A stretch of 64,000 nucleotides of DNA from Pseudonocardia ammonioxydans (lineage in GTDB: Bacteria > Actinomycetota > Actinomycetes > Mycobacteriales > Pseudonocardiaceae), in assembly GCF_900115005.1 (NCBI RefSeq), contig NZ_FOUY01000027.1, positions 1 through 64,000 of the forward strand, read 5' to 3'. Positions 34,316-42,686 of this stretch are shown here, piece by piece (within the stretch, counting starts at the first letter, position 1; each line of letters starts with the position of its first letter). The notes below the pieces were generated by a model that was given only the letters and a program-made list of their open reading frames with translations, was not told where the DNA came from and searched no databases. A program made the position numbers and the translations under genes.

Positions 34316-35677
34316 ATGGACTACGGACCCTGGTCCCTGGTGGTCGACGCCGGCCTGATCGGCGGGCTGCTCCTCGTGGGCACGCTGGTCCGGAGGTGGG
34401 TCGGGCCCGCGCAGCGGCTGATGCTCCCGGCGAGCGTCGTCGCCGGGTTCCTCGGCCTGCTGCTCGGCCCACAGGTCCTGGGGGTCCTGCCGTTCTCCGA
34501 CCAGCTCGGAACCTACGCGTCGGTGCTGATCGCCGTGGTGTTCGCCTGCCTGGGCCTCGGCGACGATCCCCACTCCCGCGGGTTCGGCCGTTCCACCGCC
34601 GCGTTCTCGGCGTACTCCGTCGCCATGTACGCGCTGCAGGTCGGGCTCGGGATGGTGCTGGCCTACGCCCTGTTCGTCCCGGTCTTCGACACCCCGGACG
34701 GCTTCGGGCTCCTGCTGTTCGCGGGCTGGGCAGGTGGTTTCGGCTCCGCCGCCGCGGTCGGCTCGGTGTTCGGCGAGGCCGGTTGGGCCGGGGCGAGCTC
34801 GCTGGCCTTCACCTCGGCCACGGTCGGCATGCTCGCCGGGATCGTCGGCGGGATCGCCATCGCGAACTGGGGCGCCCGGCGCGGGCACACCGACCGGCTC
34901 GGCCGGTTCGACCAGCTCCCTGCGGCCCTGCGCACCGGGCTGATCCCACCCGGTGGCCGTGAGCCCACCGGTGTCGCCACCACCTCCGCGTCCTCGATCG
35001 AGCCGCTGGGCCTGCAGGTCTGCCTGGTCGCGCTGATCACCGTCCTCGGTTACGGCGCGGCCGAGGGTGTCGAGCTGCTCGTACCGTCGCTGTCCGCGCC
35101 GGTCTTCGTCCTCGCGTTCCTGGCCGGCCTCGTGGTCAAGGCACTGGCCCGCCGGACCCCGGCCTGGGAGTACTGCGACCAGCGCACCCTCAAGAGCATC
35201 TCGGGGGTCAGCACCGACCTGCTCATCGTGTGCGGCATCGCCTCGATCACCCCCAGCCTGGTCGCGGACTACTGGCTCCCGCTCGCGCTGCTCTTCGTCG
35301 CCGCGCTCGCGCTCAACCTCGCGATGTTCCGCTGGGTCGCGCCGGCGGTCATGCACGGCGCCTGGTTCGAGAAGTCGCTGTTCACCTGGGGCTGGGCCAC
35401 CGGGGCCGTGGCGACGTCGGTCGCGTTGCTGCGCATGGTCGACCCCGATCTGGACAGTCGCACCCTGGAGGAGTTCGGGATGGCCTACCTGCCGGTGGCG
35501 CCGCTCGAGACCGGCAGCATCGCGGTCACCCCGTTGCTCGTGCTCGCCGGTCTGGGGTGGACGGTCGCGGTCGGGTGGACGGCCGTCGGGCTCGTCGCGC
35601 TCGTCCTCCCGTTCGTGTTCGGGTGGACCCGGCCCCGGGGCCCCGACCCCGACCGTGCCCCGGAGGGATCCGCGTGA
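34316..35677 (+). CDS. GltS-like sodium/dicarboxylate symporter family protein
   Basis: 453 residues with 11-12 helices (for example SVVAGFLGLLLGPQVLGVLP, LIAVVFACLGLGDDP, GWAGGFGSAAAVGSVFGEAGW). The inverted-repeat layout, the GFGSAAA-type glycine-rich loop and the second-half LKSISGVSTDLLIVCGIASI segment match the ESS/GltS family (glutamate:Na+ symporters), of which it is a divergent member. ATG 34316 follows GGAGG. The stop overlaps the next gene, an amine/amino-acid oxidase, by GTGA. Most likely it imports the oxidase substrate. Confidence 0.72.
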   Translation: MDYGPWSLVVDAGLIGGLLLVGTLVRRWVGPAQRLMLPASVVAGFLGLLLGPQVLGVLPFSDQLGTYASVLIAVVFACLGLGDDPHSRGFGRSTAAFSAYSVAMYALQVGLGMVLAYALFVPVFDTPDGFGLLLFAGWAGGFGSAAAVGSVFGEAGWAGASSLAFTSATVGMLAGIVGGIAIANWGARRGHTDRLGRFDQLPAALRTGLIPPGGREPTGVATTSASSIEPLGLQVCLVALITVLGYGAAEGVELLVPSLSAPVFVLAFLAGLVVKALARRTPAWEYCDQRTLKSISGVSTDLLIVCGIASITPSLVADYWLPLALLFVAALALNLAMFRWVAPAVMHGAWFEKSLFTWGWATGAVATSVALLRMVDPDLDSRTLEEFGMAYLPVAPLETGSIAVTPLLVLAGLGWTVAVGWTAVGLVALVLPFVFGWTRPRGPDPDRAPEGSA

Positions 35678-36849
35678 GCGCCCGGGACGCCGACGTCGCC
35701 GTCATCGGCCTCGGCACGATGGGTTCGATGGCCGCCTGGCGGCTCACCGGGGCCGGAGCCGATGTGATCGGCTTCGAGCAGTACGGCGTGGCGCACGACC
35801 GCGGCGCCGCCGGCGGGGAGTCCAGGCTGTTCCGGACCGCCTACCACGAAGGTTCCGAGTACGTCCCGATGCTGCGACGTGCCCGCGAGATGTGGGTCGA
35901 GCTGACCAGGGCCTCCGGACGCCCGCTGTTCACACCCACCGGCTGCCTGTCGATCGGCCTGCCGGACATCGACCCGATGCGCAACGTCCGCGCCTCGATC
36001 GAGGAACACGACCTGGAGCACGAGACCCTCGACCCGGACGCGCTCGCCCACCGGTTCCCGCAGCACGCCCCGGCTGCCGGGGAGATCGGGATCCTGGACA
36101 CCGCGGGCGGGATGCTGCGGCCCGAGCTCGCCGTCCTGACCGCGGCGGTCCTCGCCCGGACGGCCGGCGCCCGGCTGTTCGAACGCACACCGGTCCTGGC
36201 GGTCGAGCCGGAGGACGACGGCGTCGCCGTCGTCACCGCAGAGCGCACCTGGAGGGCCCGCCGGGCGGTGGTGACGACGGGACCGTGGGTCCGCGAGCTC
36301 GTCCCGTCCGCGGAGGTGACGCCGAAGCCGATCGTGCTGACCTGGTTCGCACCGATCGACGTCCGCGCCTACCACCCGGGGGTCTTCCCCGCGTTCATCC
36401 GGGACACCGACGGTCACCACCTGTTCGGCTGCCCGGTGATGGACGGCGTCTCCGTGAAGGCCGGGGTCGCCGACGTGTGGCCCCCGCTCACCGACGCCCG
36501 CGAACTGACCCGCGACCTCCCCGAGGACGCGATCGCCCCGGTCATGCGCTCGGTGCAGCGGTTCCTGCCGGGCCTGCACCCCTCGCCCATCCGGCACGAG
36601 GTCCATCTGGACGGCTACACGGCCGACCGGACCGCGCTCATCGGGCCGGTGCCCGGCATGCCGGACGTGATCGTGCTGGCCGGCTTCTCCGGGCACGGGT
36701 TCAAGATGGCGCCGGTGTTCGGCTCGATCGCCGCGGACCTCGCGCTGCGCGGCGGGACCGGCTTCGACATCGCCCGCATGGACCCGGCCCGGTTCCCTGC
36801 CCGATTCGCCCCCGGAGGTGGAGCGGCTCCCGCTCCGGCGGACCACTGA
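35674..36849 (+). CDS. FAD-dependent oxidoreductase, sarcosine/N-methyltryptophan oxidase-like
   Basis: 391 residues. FAD Rossmann motif DVAVIGLGTMGSMAAWRL, then VIGFEQYGVAHDRGAAGGESR (the G-S-S-x-G-x-S-R flavin loop of monomeric sarcosine oxidases) and the C-terminal DRTALIGPVPGMPDVIVLAGFSGHGFKMAP split motif with GFSGHGFKMAPV. In sarcosine oxidases FAD is attached to a Cys of the F-G-G-C-G-L-K-L loop; by eye alignment that position is V259 in FGCPVMDGVSVKAG (C253 is six residues earlier), so covalent attachment as in MSOX looks lost. GTG overlaps the transporter stop: import and oxidation of an N-methyl or secondary amino acid is the likely joint role. Confidence 0.8.
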   Translation: MSARDADVAVIGLGTMGSMAAWRLTGAGADVIGFEQYGVAHDRGAAGGESRLFRTAYHEGSEYVPMLRRAREMWVELTRASGRPLFTPTGCLSIGLPDIDPMRNVRASIEEHDLEHETLDPDALAHRFPQHAPAAGEIGILDTAGGMLRPELAVLTAAVLARTAGARLFERTPVLAVEPEDDGVAVVTAERTWRARRAVVTTGPWVRELVPSAEVTPKPIVLTWFAPIDVRAYHPGVFPAFIRDTDGHHLFGCPVMDGVSVKAGVADVWPPLTDARELTRDLPEDAIAPVMRSVQRFLPGLHPSPIRHEVHLDGYTADRTALIGPVPGMPDVIVLAGFSGHGFKMAPVFGSIAADLALRGGTGFDIARMDPARFPARFAPGGGAAPAPADH

Positions 36850-36861
36850 GCGCGGCGGCGC

Positions 36862-37503
36862 TCACCCCGCGGGCGACCCGGCGCGCATCAGGCGGCCATA
36901 CCAGATGTTCCACCCGGCCAGCCCGCCCAGCACCACGATCGCCATGACCTCCGACAGGCCGACCGCCACGGGCACCGGCAGCAGGTACACCACCGGCAGC
37001 CGCAGCAGGGCCTCGCCGATCAGGCCGACCCCCCAGACGGCCGACGAGACGCGGTGCCCGCGGCGGGCCCGCGGCACCGTGGCGTACTCGTGCTCGATCG
37101 CGTCGGCCCGGGCCGGGGCGAAGCTCTGCATCGCGGCCAGGGTCAGCGGGCGCCGGCCGCGGACCGCCGTCACCAGGAACACGGCGCCGACCGCCCCGGT
37201 GATCAGCGAGGTGCGCAGCAGCAGCGTCCGGGCGTCGCCGGTGACGAAGGCCAGCAGGAACCCCACGCCGTAGACGATCAGCATGACGGTCGCGAACGGG
37301 TTCAGCGTGCGGGTGCGCACGGCCGACCAGGCCACCCGGGCGGCGGCGATCGCGGACGCCGCGAGCAGCGCCCACCAGTCCCCCACCCCCAGCGAGTACA
37401 GCAGGTAGTAGGCGCCGACCGGCAGGGCGACGTCGAGGCCGAGGCCACGCAGCAGCGCACCGCGCTCGGCCCGGGCGGCCGGTCCGGCGGTCCGCGCGCT
37501 CAC
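36862..37503 (-). CDS. conserved six-helix membrane protein (VC0807-like)
   Basis: 213 residues with six hydrophobic helices (LDVALPVGAYYLLYSLGVG, LLAASAIAAARVAWSAV, FATVMLIVYGVGFLLAFVTG, LITGAVGAVFLVTAV). Resembles small actinobacterial membrane proteins of the VC0807 group, of unknown function. Its GTG overlaps the carotenoid oxygenase stop by GTGA, so it is expressed with it under PadR control. Confidence 0.65.
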   Translation of the reverse strand: MSARTAGPAARAERGALLRGLGLDVALPVGAYYLLYSLGVGDWWALLAASAIAAARVAWSAVRTRTLNPFATVMLIVYGVGFLLAFVTGDARTLLLRTSLITGAVGAVFLVTAVRGRRPLTLAAMQSFAPARADAIEHEYATVPRARRGHRVSSAVWGVGLIGEALLRLPVVYLLPVPVAVGLSEVMAIVVLGGLAGWNIWYGRLMRAGSPAG

Positions 37504-38909
37504 GCGGTGCCCGCCGGGGCGGTCGATCCGTCGGTCCCCGGGTCGGGGATCCAGGAACCGTGGAAGCCCGACGGCACCCCGCGCGGCAGCGCGACCCGGG
37601 CGACGGGTGCGGCGGCGACGTCGGTCGCGTCCAGCACCAGCAGCTCCGAGGCGCGCCCGTCCCGGGTCGTCGTGATCGAGAGCAGCCAGCCGTCGTCCTC
37701 GGCGCGGTCCGGGGCCGCGGACGGCACGAACACCGCCTCCCCGGCGACGACGTCGCGGCCCAGCTCGTGCCCGGTCAGCTCGTCCCGGGCCCGGTCGTGC
37801 CGCAGGACCGCGGCCCGTGGCTCGCCGTCCGGGCCGGTGTCGGCCACGGCGTAGGTGTAGCGGTTCGGGCGGCCGACGATCTCGTCGTCGACGGTCGGGA
37901 ACTCGCACCCCAGCTCGGAGAGCGGGGACTCGGTGACCGACCCGTCCGCGGGGTCGAGGACCCACCGGTGCAGGGTCGCCTGCCCGCTCGCGGCCGCGGT
38001 CGCGGCGGGCCCGGCCGGGTCGTCGCCCAGCGACGGCCACATGACGGCGACGTCGGCCGGGGCGTAGCGGGCGCCGTCGACGACGACGCGGCCGCGCTCG
38101 TCGGTGTGGGCGTTGCCGACGTGGAAGACGAAGCACGGGTCGATCTCGAACCAGCGGACCTCGCCGGGCCGGTCGAGCGGCATGACACCCAGCCGGGCGC
38201 CGTAGTCGTCGTCCCACCGGAACGGCAGCGCACCGCGCTGCGCGTCCGCCATCCGGAACGTCATCGGCAGGTCGAGGAAGACCGCGTGCCGGTCGGTGAT
38301 CGCGAAGTCGTGCATCATCGACGGCGCCCCGACAGCGATCTCCGCGCTGGTCACGAGCTCACCGGCGGCCGAGAGCCGGTGGTAGGTCAGGTACGGCGGC
38401 AGCACGCCGTAACCGAAGAAGTGCAGGTCACCGGTGACCGGGTCGGTCTTCGGGTGCGCGGTCATCGCGGTGGTGAGACGCCCGCCGAAGTCGTCCGGGC
38501 CGACGGTCTCGAGCTCGGGCGTCACGACGTAGGGAAAGCTGCTCTCGACCAGCGCGAGGATCCGTCCGGCGTGCTCGACCACGTGCGTGTTGGCGGGGCC
38601 GACGGTCAGGTCGAACGTACCGTCCCGCCGGATGTGCGGCTCGCCCTCCAGCAGCCGGGTGCGCACCCAGCGGTTGCGGTACCACTCGGCACGTCCCCCA
38701 CGGAGCCGGATGCCGTGCAGCATCCCGGCCCCGGCGAACCAGTGCCCGGGGTCGTGGCCCGGCAGCGGGTTGGGGCCGTTGCGCAGGTAGCGCCCGGTCA
38801 GCTCGGGTGGCAGCGACCCGGTCACCGGCAGGTCCCGGACGGTGATCTCGTCGGGGACCGGCGCCAGGTGCCCCTGCAGGTAGCTCGGAACGTGCCCGGT
38901 CGTCGTCAT
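37500..38909 (-). CDS. carotenoid oxygenase family protein
   Basis: 469 residues. The seven-bladed propeller family is recognised by LTGRYLRNGPNPLPGHDPGHWF near the N-terminus and by the four His iron ligands in MTAHPKTDP, SMMHDFAIT, CFVFHVGNAHTD and GFHGSWIPDP (H450). Members cleave carotenoid, apocarotenoid or stilbene double bonds with O2. ATG 38909 lacks a Shine-Dalgarno (upstream ACCCTCCCTCC), so start or leaderless expression is uncertain. It reads away from two PadR boxes shared with the PadR gene. Confidence 0.85.
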   Translation of the reverse strand: MTTTGHVPSYLQGHLAPVPDEITVRDLPVTGSLPPELTGRYLRNGPNPLPGHDPGHWFAGAGMLHGIRLRGGRAEWYRNRWVRTRLLEGEPHIRRDGTFDLTVGPANTHVVEHAGRILALVESSFPYVVTPELETVGPDDFGGRLTTAMTAHPKTDPVTGDLHFFGYGVLPPYLTYHRLSAAGELVTSAEIAVGAPSMMHDFAITDRHAVFLDLPMTFRMADAQRGALPFRWDDDYGARLGVMPLDRPGEVRWFEIDPCFVFHVGNAHTDERGRVVVDGARYAPADVAVMWPSLGDDPAGPAATAAASGQATLHRWVLDPADGSVTESPLSELGCEFPTVDDEIVGRPNRYTYAVADTGPDGEPRAAVLRHDRARDELTGHELGRDVVAGEAVFVPSAAPDRAEDDGWLLSITTTRDGRASELLVLDATDVAAAPVARVALPRGVPSGFHGSWIPDPGTDGSTAPAGTA

Positions 38910-38936
38910 GGAGGGAGGGTCCACCCCCGCCGCCTC

Positions 38937-38975
38937 ACATGTCAATACTGACATGTCGCTACTGACATGTAGGGT
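38937..38975 (+). promoter_or_regulatory. two PadR boxes and promoter of the PadR gene
   Basis: ATGT-n8-ACAT occurs twice: ATGTCAATACTGACAT at 38939-38954 and ATGTCGCTACTGACAT at 38953-38968, overlapping by one ACAT/ATGT unit. CTGACA (38948-38953) and TAGGGT (38970-38975), 16 bp apart, form a promoter; ATG 38983 starts about 7 nt after it, so the transcript is leaderless. Confidence 0.75.
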
Positions 38976-38982
38976 CGGTGGC

Positions 38983-39513
38983 ATGTCGCTCCCGCACGCG
39001 TTGCTCGGACTGCTCGCCGTCGGGCCGAACACCGGCTACGAGCTGGCCAAGTACTTCGAGGGCGACCTCGGGCGCTACGCCTGGCAGGCCGGGCACACCA
39101 GCGTCTACCCCGAGCTGAACCGGATGGCCGGGTCCGGGCTGATCGAGGTCACCGCGCTCGGCCCGCGCGGCGCGAAGACCTACAGCGTGACCGACGCCGG
39201 GCGGACCGAGCTGCGCCGCTGGATGATGGCGCCACCGGCCGACGCGAAGGTCCGCAACGAGCACGTGCTGCGGATGTTCCTGATCTCCGCGCTGCCCCGC
39301 GAGGACGCGCTGTCGCTGCTGGACCGGATGGCCGAGAGCACCGACGAATCCGCCGCGGAGCTGCGGAAGGTCCGCGCCGAGCACCCCGACGGTGCGCCGA
39401 TGCACGGCGCCGAGGGGTTCGGACAGCTCGCGGCCGAGTTCGGGGTCCGCCAGTACGAGGCGGTCCGGGACTGGGCCCGGTGGGCGGCCGACCGGCTGCG
39501 CGCCGAGGGCTGA
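38983..39513 (+). CDS. PadR-family regulator
   Basis: 176 residues. Winged helix: LPHALLGLLAVGPNTGYELAKYF, GHTSVYPELNRMAGSGLIEV, GAKTYSVTDAGRTELRRWM; then a C-terminal dimer helix. This is the longer PadR (with PadR_C, DUF1956-like) form. It is divergent from the carotenoid oxygenase and two PadR boxes overlap its promoter, so autorepression and repression of the oxygenase/membrane gene are expected. Inducer unknown. Confidence 0.85.
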   Translation: MSLPHALLGLLAVGPNTGYELAKYFEGDLGRYAWQAGHTSVYPELNRMAGSGLIEVTALGPRGAKTYSVTDAGRTELRRWMMAPPADAKVRNEHVLRMFLISALPREDALSLLDRMAESTDESAAELRKVRAEHPDGAPMHGAEGFGQLAAEFGVRQYEAVRDWARWAADRLRAEG

Positions 39514-39552
39514 CACCGGTGCGGGCCCGGCGGACGCCCGCGGCGGGGCCGG

Positions 39553-40713
39553 CTACCGGCGGGGTGCGCGGCCGGCCGCGACCGGGCGCGGGGCCGGGGC
39601 CCCGGTGGTGCTCGGGCTGTGCGGCAGGTCCAGGCCGTAGAGCCGGGCCGCCGTACCGCCGAGCAGGGCCTCGCGGACGTCGTCGTCGAGCTCGGGATAG
39701 GCCCCGCGCAGCGATTCCGGGTAGCGGAAGGTCATCAGGTCCCGGATCAGCCGGGCCGGGCGCACCAGCGGGTAGCCGCTGCCGAACATCAGCCGGTCCG
39801 GCCCGTACGCGGCGAGGAGCTCGCCCAGCGCGACCGCGGCCGGCTCGGGGTTGCGGCGCAGCGCGATCAGCAGGTCGGTCAGCAGCACGTACACGTTGGG
39901 CAGCCGGGCCAGCCGGGCGAGCGCGGCCGTCGGGGCCGAGGCCGCGCCCAGCACGAAGCGGACCCGGGGCAGCGCCGCGGCGAGCTCACGCACCTCGGCG
40001 ACGTCCACCGAGCCGGCCGGCAGCGGGCCCGCCGTACGGGCCCGGACCGGCAGCGCCGACCCGGCGCGTACCGGCTCCGCCCAGGACGGCCAGCGCGGGC
40101 GCGGTGCGGCCTCGCCGGCCTCGACCACTCCGGCGTGCGCCCAGTCCGGGGCACCCTCGGGCGGCCGTGCGGTGGGGGCGACGCCGAGATGCACCACCGC
40201 GGCGCCCGCCTGCTCGGCGCGGATCAGGGTGCGGCGCAGCCACGGCGCGTGCAGCGGGACGGCGGTCTCCGGACGACGCGCGGGGAGCACGTTCAGCGCC
40301 CGGAACCCACCCCGGGCGACCTGGCCCCCGATCCCCCGTGCCCGGTCCCGGTCCGCGGGGTCGATCTCGCCGGCGAGCACCAGCCGTCCGGGGTGCTCCT
40401 CGGCCAGCTCGGCGTGCCAGGCGGGCGCGGCGAAGCCGAGCACGAACAGGTCGTCGTAGGTCGCCGGGACCAGCACCGCACGGTCGACCGCCGAGAGCAC
40501 GTGCGCGGCCAGCGCGTCCGGGGTGACCAGGCCGAACGCGTCCGACGACAGCGGGCGCGGCGACGGGTCGACCATCCGGTGCCGGTGGTGGAGGTCGGCG
40601 ACGAACTGCTCACCGGCCGGGCCCGCCTGGTTGTGCGGACGCCCGTCCCAGCCGTGGACCTGGGCGTCCACGACGAACGGGACACCCCCGCAGCACCGGT
40701 CCAATTCGACCAC
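39553..40713 (-). CDS. amidohydrolase-fold protein of the monooxygenase operon, likely non-catalytic
   Basis: About 386 residues of TIM-barrel amidohydrolase_2 type: VPFVVDAQVHGWDGRP at the N-terminus, AAVVHLGVAP in the middle and AYGPDRLMFGSGYP and GGTAARLYGLD at the end. Metal and base residues are degraded: the first H-x-H is Q-V-H, the H of the strand-6 V-L-x-H-x-G motif is absent (RFVLGAASAP), and the Asp of the family FGSDYP is Gly313. In the prm/mim clusters of other actinobacteria an amidohydrolase-like gene accompanies the monooxygenase and GroEL homologue, so a role in assembly rather than hydrolysis is suggested. GTG 40713 and TTG 40704 both possible. Last gene of the operon. Confidence 0.75.
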   Translation of the reverse strand: MVELDRCCGGVPFVVDAQVHGWDGRPHNQAGPAGEQFVADLHHRHRMVDPSPRPLSSDAFGLVTPDALAAHVLSAVDRAVLVPATYDDLFVLGFAAPAWHAELAEEHPGRLVLAGEIDPADRDRARGIGGQVARGGFRALNVLPARRPETAVPLHAPWLRRTLIRAEQAGAAVVHLGVAPTARPPEGAPDWAHAGVVEAGEAAPRPRWPSWAEPVRAGSALPVRARTAGPLPAGSVDVAEVRELAAALPRVRFVLGAASAPTAALARLARLPNVYVLLTDLLIALRRNPEPAAVALGELLAAYGPDRLMFGSGYPLVRPARLIRDLMTFRYPESLRGAYPELDDDVREALLGGTAARLYGLDLPHSPSTTGAPAPRPVAAGRAPRR

Positions 40714-40788
40714 CCCTCCACTTCCACGGACCGGCCCGGCCCGGCGCTGACGCACCGTGCCGGGCCGGGATGCGACGGCTGCGGTCGC

Positions 40789-42477
40789 TCAGCCGACCTG
40801 CGGACCCATGCCGAGCGACTGCGGCGTGCTCGAGTCCGGGTCGGGCTGCGGGATACCGTCGTCGAGCTGGCCGAACTCGGTCATCAGCGACTTGTTCCAG
40901 GGCGTCTGCTCCTCGGCCACCAGCGAGTTCGTGGTGAGGATCAGGCCGGCCACCGAGGCGCCGTTCTGCAGGGCGGAGCGGACCACGCGCAGCGGGTCGA
41001 TGATGCCCATCTCGACCATGTTCCCGAAGCGGCCCTCGAGGGCGTCGAATCCCTCGTCGACCGCCATCGTCGTGACCTGCTTGACCACCTCGTCGCCGTC
41101 GTACCCGGCGTTCATGGCGATCAGGTGCGCCGGCTCGGTCAGCGCGTGCCGGACGATCTCGACGCCGATCCGGTAGTCACCGTTGACGTCGAGCGCGTCC
41201 AGCGCGGGCTCGGCGTGCAGCAGGGCCGAGCCGCCACCGGCGACGATGCCCTCGGCGACCGCGGCCCGGGTGGCCTGCAGCGCGTCGTCGACACGGTGCC
41301 GCACCTCGCGGGCCTCGGCGTTCGTCGGGGCGCCGGCCGAGATGATCGCGGCCTTGCCGGACAGCCGGGCGATCCGGTCGGAGAAGAAGTCCTCGTCGGT
41401 GCCGATCGTGGCCCGGCCGAGCTCGGCACGCAGCTGGGAGAGCCGGTACTCCAGCTTCTGCCGGTCCCCGAGGCCCCCGATGATCGTGGTGTTCTCGCTG
41501 TTCACCCGCACCTGCGTGGCACGGCCGAGGTGCTCGATGTCGATCTGCTCGAGCGAGAACGACGAGCTCTTCGAGTGCACCTGGCCACCGCACAGCGCGG
41601 CCATGTCCTCGAGCAGGTGGATGCGCTTCTCCCCGAAGCCGGGGGCCTGGATCGCGACGGCCTGGAAGTGCCCGTTGACGTGGTTGTGCACCAGCATCTG
41701 CAGGGCGGTGCCCTCGACCGCCTCGGCGATGATCACCAGGGGACGGCGCTCGTTGCGCATGATCCGGTCCAGCACCGGCATGATCTCCTGGACATCCTTG
41801 ATCTTCCCCGCGGAGAAGAGGATGTAGGGGTCCTCGACGATCGCCTCGAGCGTGCCCGGGTTGGTCACCATGTACGGCGAGATGTAGCCGTTGTCGAACT
41901 CGAAGTCCTCGACGAAGTCCACCGAGACGCCGCCGACCGGGGAGTCGTCGATGGTCACGACGCCGTCGTCGCCGACGGTGTGCAGCGCCTTGGCGACGAC
42001 GTTGCCGATCGTCCAGTCGTCGTTCGCGGAGATCGACGCGACCCGGGCGTAGTCCTCCTCGGTGCTGACCGGGTGCGAGACGGACTGCAGCCGCTCGACC
42101 AGTGCCCCGACGGCGAGGTCGATACCCCGCTTGACCAGCACCGGGTTCCCGCCGCGTCCGATCGCGGCCATCCCCTCACGGACGATCGCCTGGGCGATGA
42201 CGGTCGCCGTGGTGGTGCCGTCACCGACGGTGTCGTTGGTCTTGACCGCGGCTTCCTTGACGATCTGGGCGCCCATGTTCTCGAACGGGTCGCGCAGGTG
42301 GATCTCGCGGGCGATGGTGACACCGTCGTTCGTGACCTCGGGCGAGCCCGTGATCTTCTCCAGGATGACGTTGCGGCCCTTGGGGCCGAGCGTGCTCTTG
42401 ACGGCTTCGGCGAGCTGGTCGACGCCGGCCTGCAGCAGGTGGCGGCCCTCGGCGCCGAAGCGGAGTTCCTTGGCCAT
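40789..42477 (-). CDS. GroEL-type chaperonin dedicated to the monooxygenase
   Basis: 562 residues, full chaperonin length. ATPase motifs NDGVTIAREI, VGDGTTTATVIAQAI and EGIVAGGGSALL are intact, with RVDDALQATRA giving the usual catalytic Asp. The apical substrate groove GYISPYMVTNPG has Met where E. coli GroEL has Phe, and the C-terminus is acidic/Pro-rich (DDGIPQPDPDSSTPQSLGMGP) with no GGM tail. Such divergent GroEL genes beside prm/mim operons are needed for folding of the hydroxylase in mycobacterial relatives (MimG). GGGAGG precedes the ATG; its complement CCTCC directly upstream could hide it. Confidence 0.87.
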   Translation of the reverse strand: MAKELRFGAEGRHLLQAGVDQLAEAVKSTLGPKGRNVILEKITGSPEVTNDGVTIAREIHLRDPFENMGAQIVKEAAVKTNDTVGDGTTTATVIAQAIVREGMAAIGRGGNPVLVKRGIDLAVGALVERLQSVSHPVSTEEDYARVASISANDDWTIGNVVAKALHTVGDDGVVTIDDSPVGGVSVDFVEDFEFDNGYISPYMVTNPGTLEAIVEDPYILFSAGKIKDVQEIMPVLDRIMRNERRPLVIIAEAVEGTALQMLVHNHVNGHFQAVAIQAPGFGEKRIHLLEDMAALCGGQVHSKSSSFSLEQIDIEHLGRATQVRVNSENTTIIGGLGDRQKLEYRLSQLRAELGRATIGTDEDFFSDRIARLSGKAAIISAGAPTNAEAREVRHRVDDALQATRAAVAEGIVAGGGSALLHAEPALDALDVNGDYRIGVEIVRHALTEPAHLIAMNAGYDGDEVVKQVTTMAVDEGFDALEGRFGNMVEMGIIDPLRVVRSALQNGASVAGLILTTNSLVAEEQTPWNKSLMTEFGQLDDGIPQPDPDSSTPQSLGMGPQVG

Positions 42478-42571
42478 GGTGTGTCCTCCCGGAGGAAAAA
42501 GTCGGTCCAGTTGCGCGGGGTGTGGATCAACGGAGCGGACGCTCGCCGCGCGAGGGTTCGCTCAGATGCAG

Positions 42572-42604
42572 CACCGCACCGCCCGAGCCGGCTCGGGTGT
42601 GGTG
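42572..42604 (-). promoter_or_regulatory. hairpin between prmD and groEL-like gene
   Basis: CCCGAGCCGGCTCGGG (42582-42597) is a perfect 16-bp palindrome flanked by further partial complement (CAC/GTG), in the 209-bp gap between prmD and the chaperonin gene. It could be a partial terminator or mRNA stabiliser; the rest of the gap is G/C-rich noncoding sequence. Confidence 0.5.
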
Positions 42605-42686
42605 GGCCCGCGCCGGGTCGTCGTCCCGGGCGGCGCGGTGCGTCAGCGGCTCGGTGATACGGAGCCGGGTGGGCGAGGGCGCTCGG

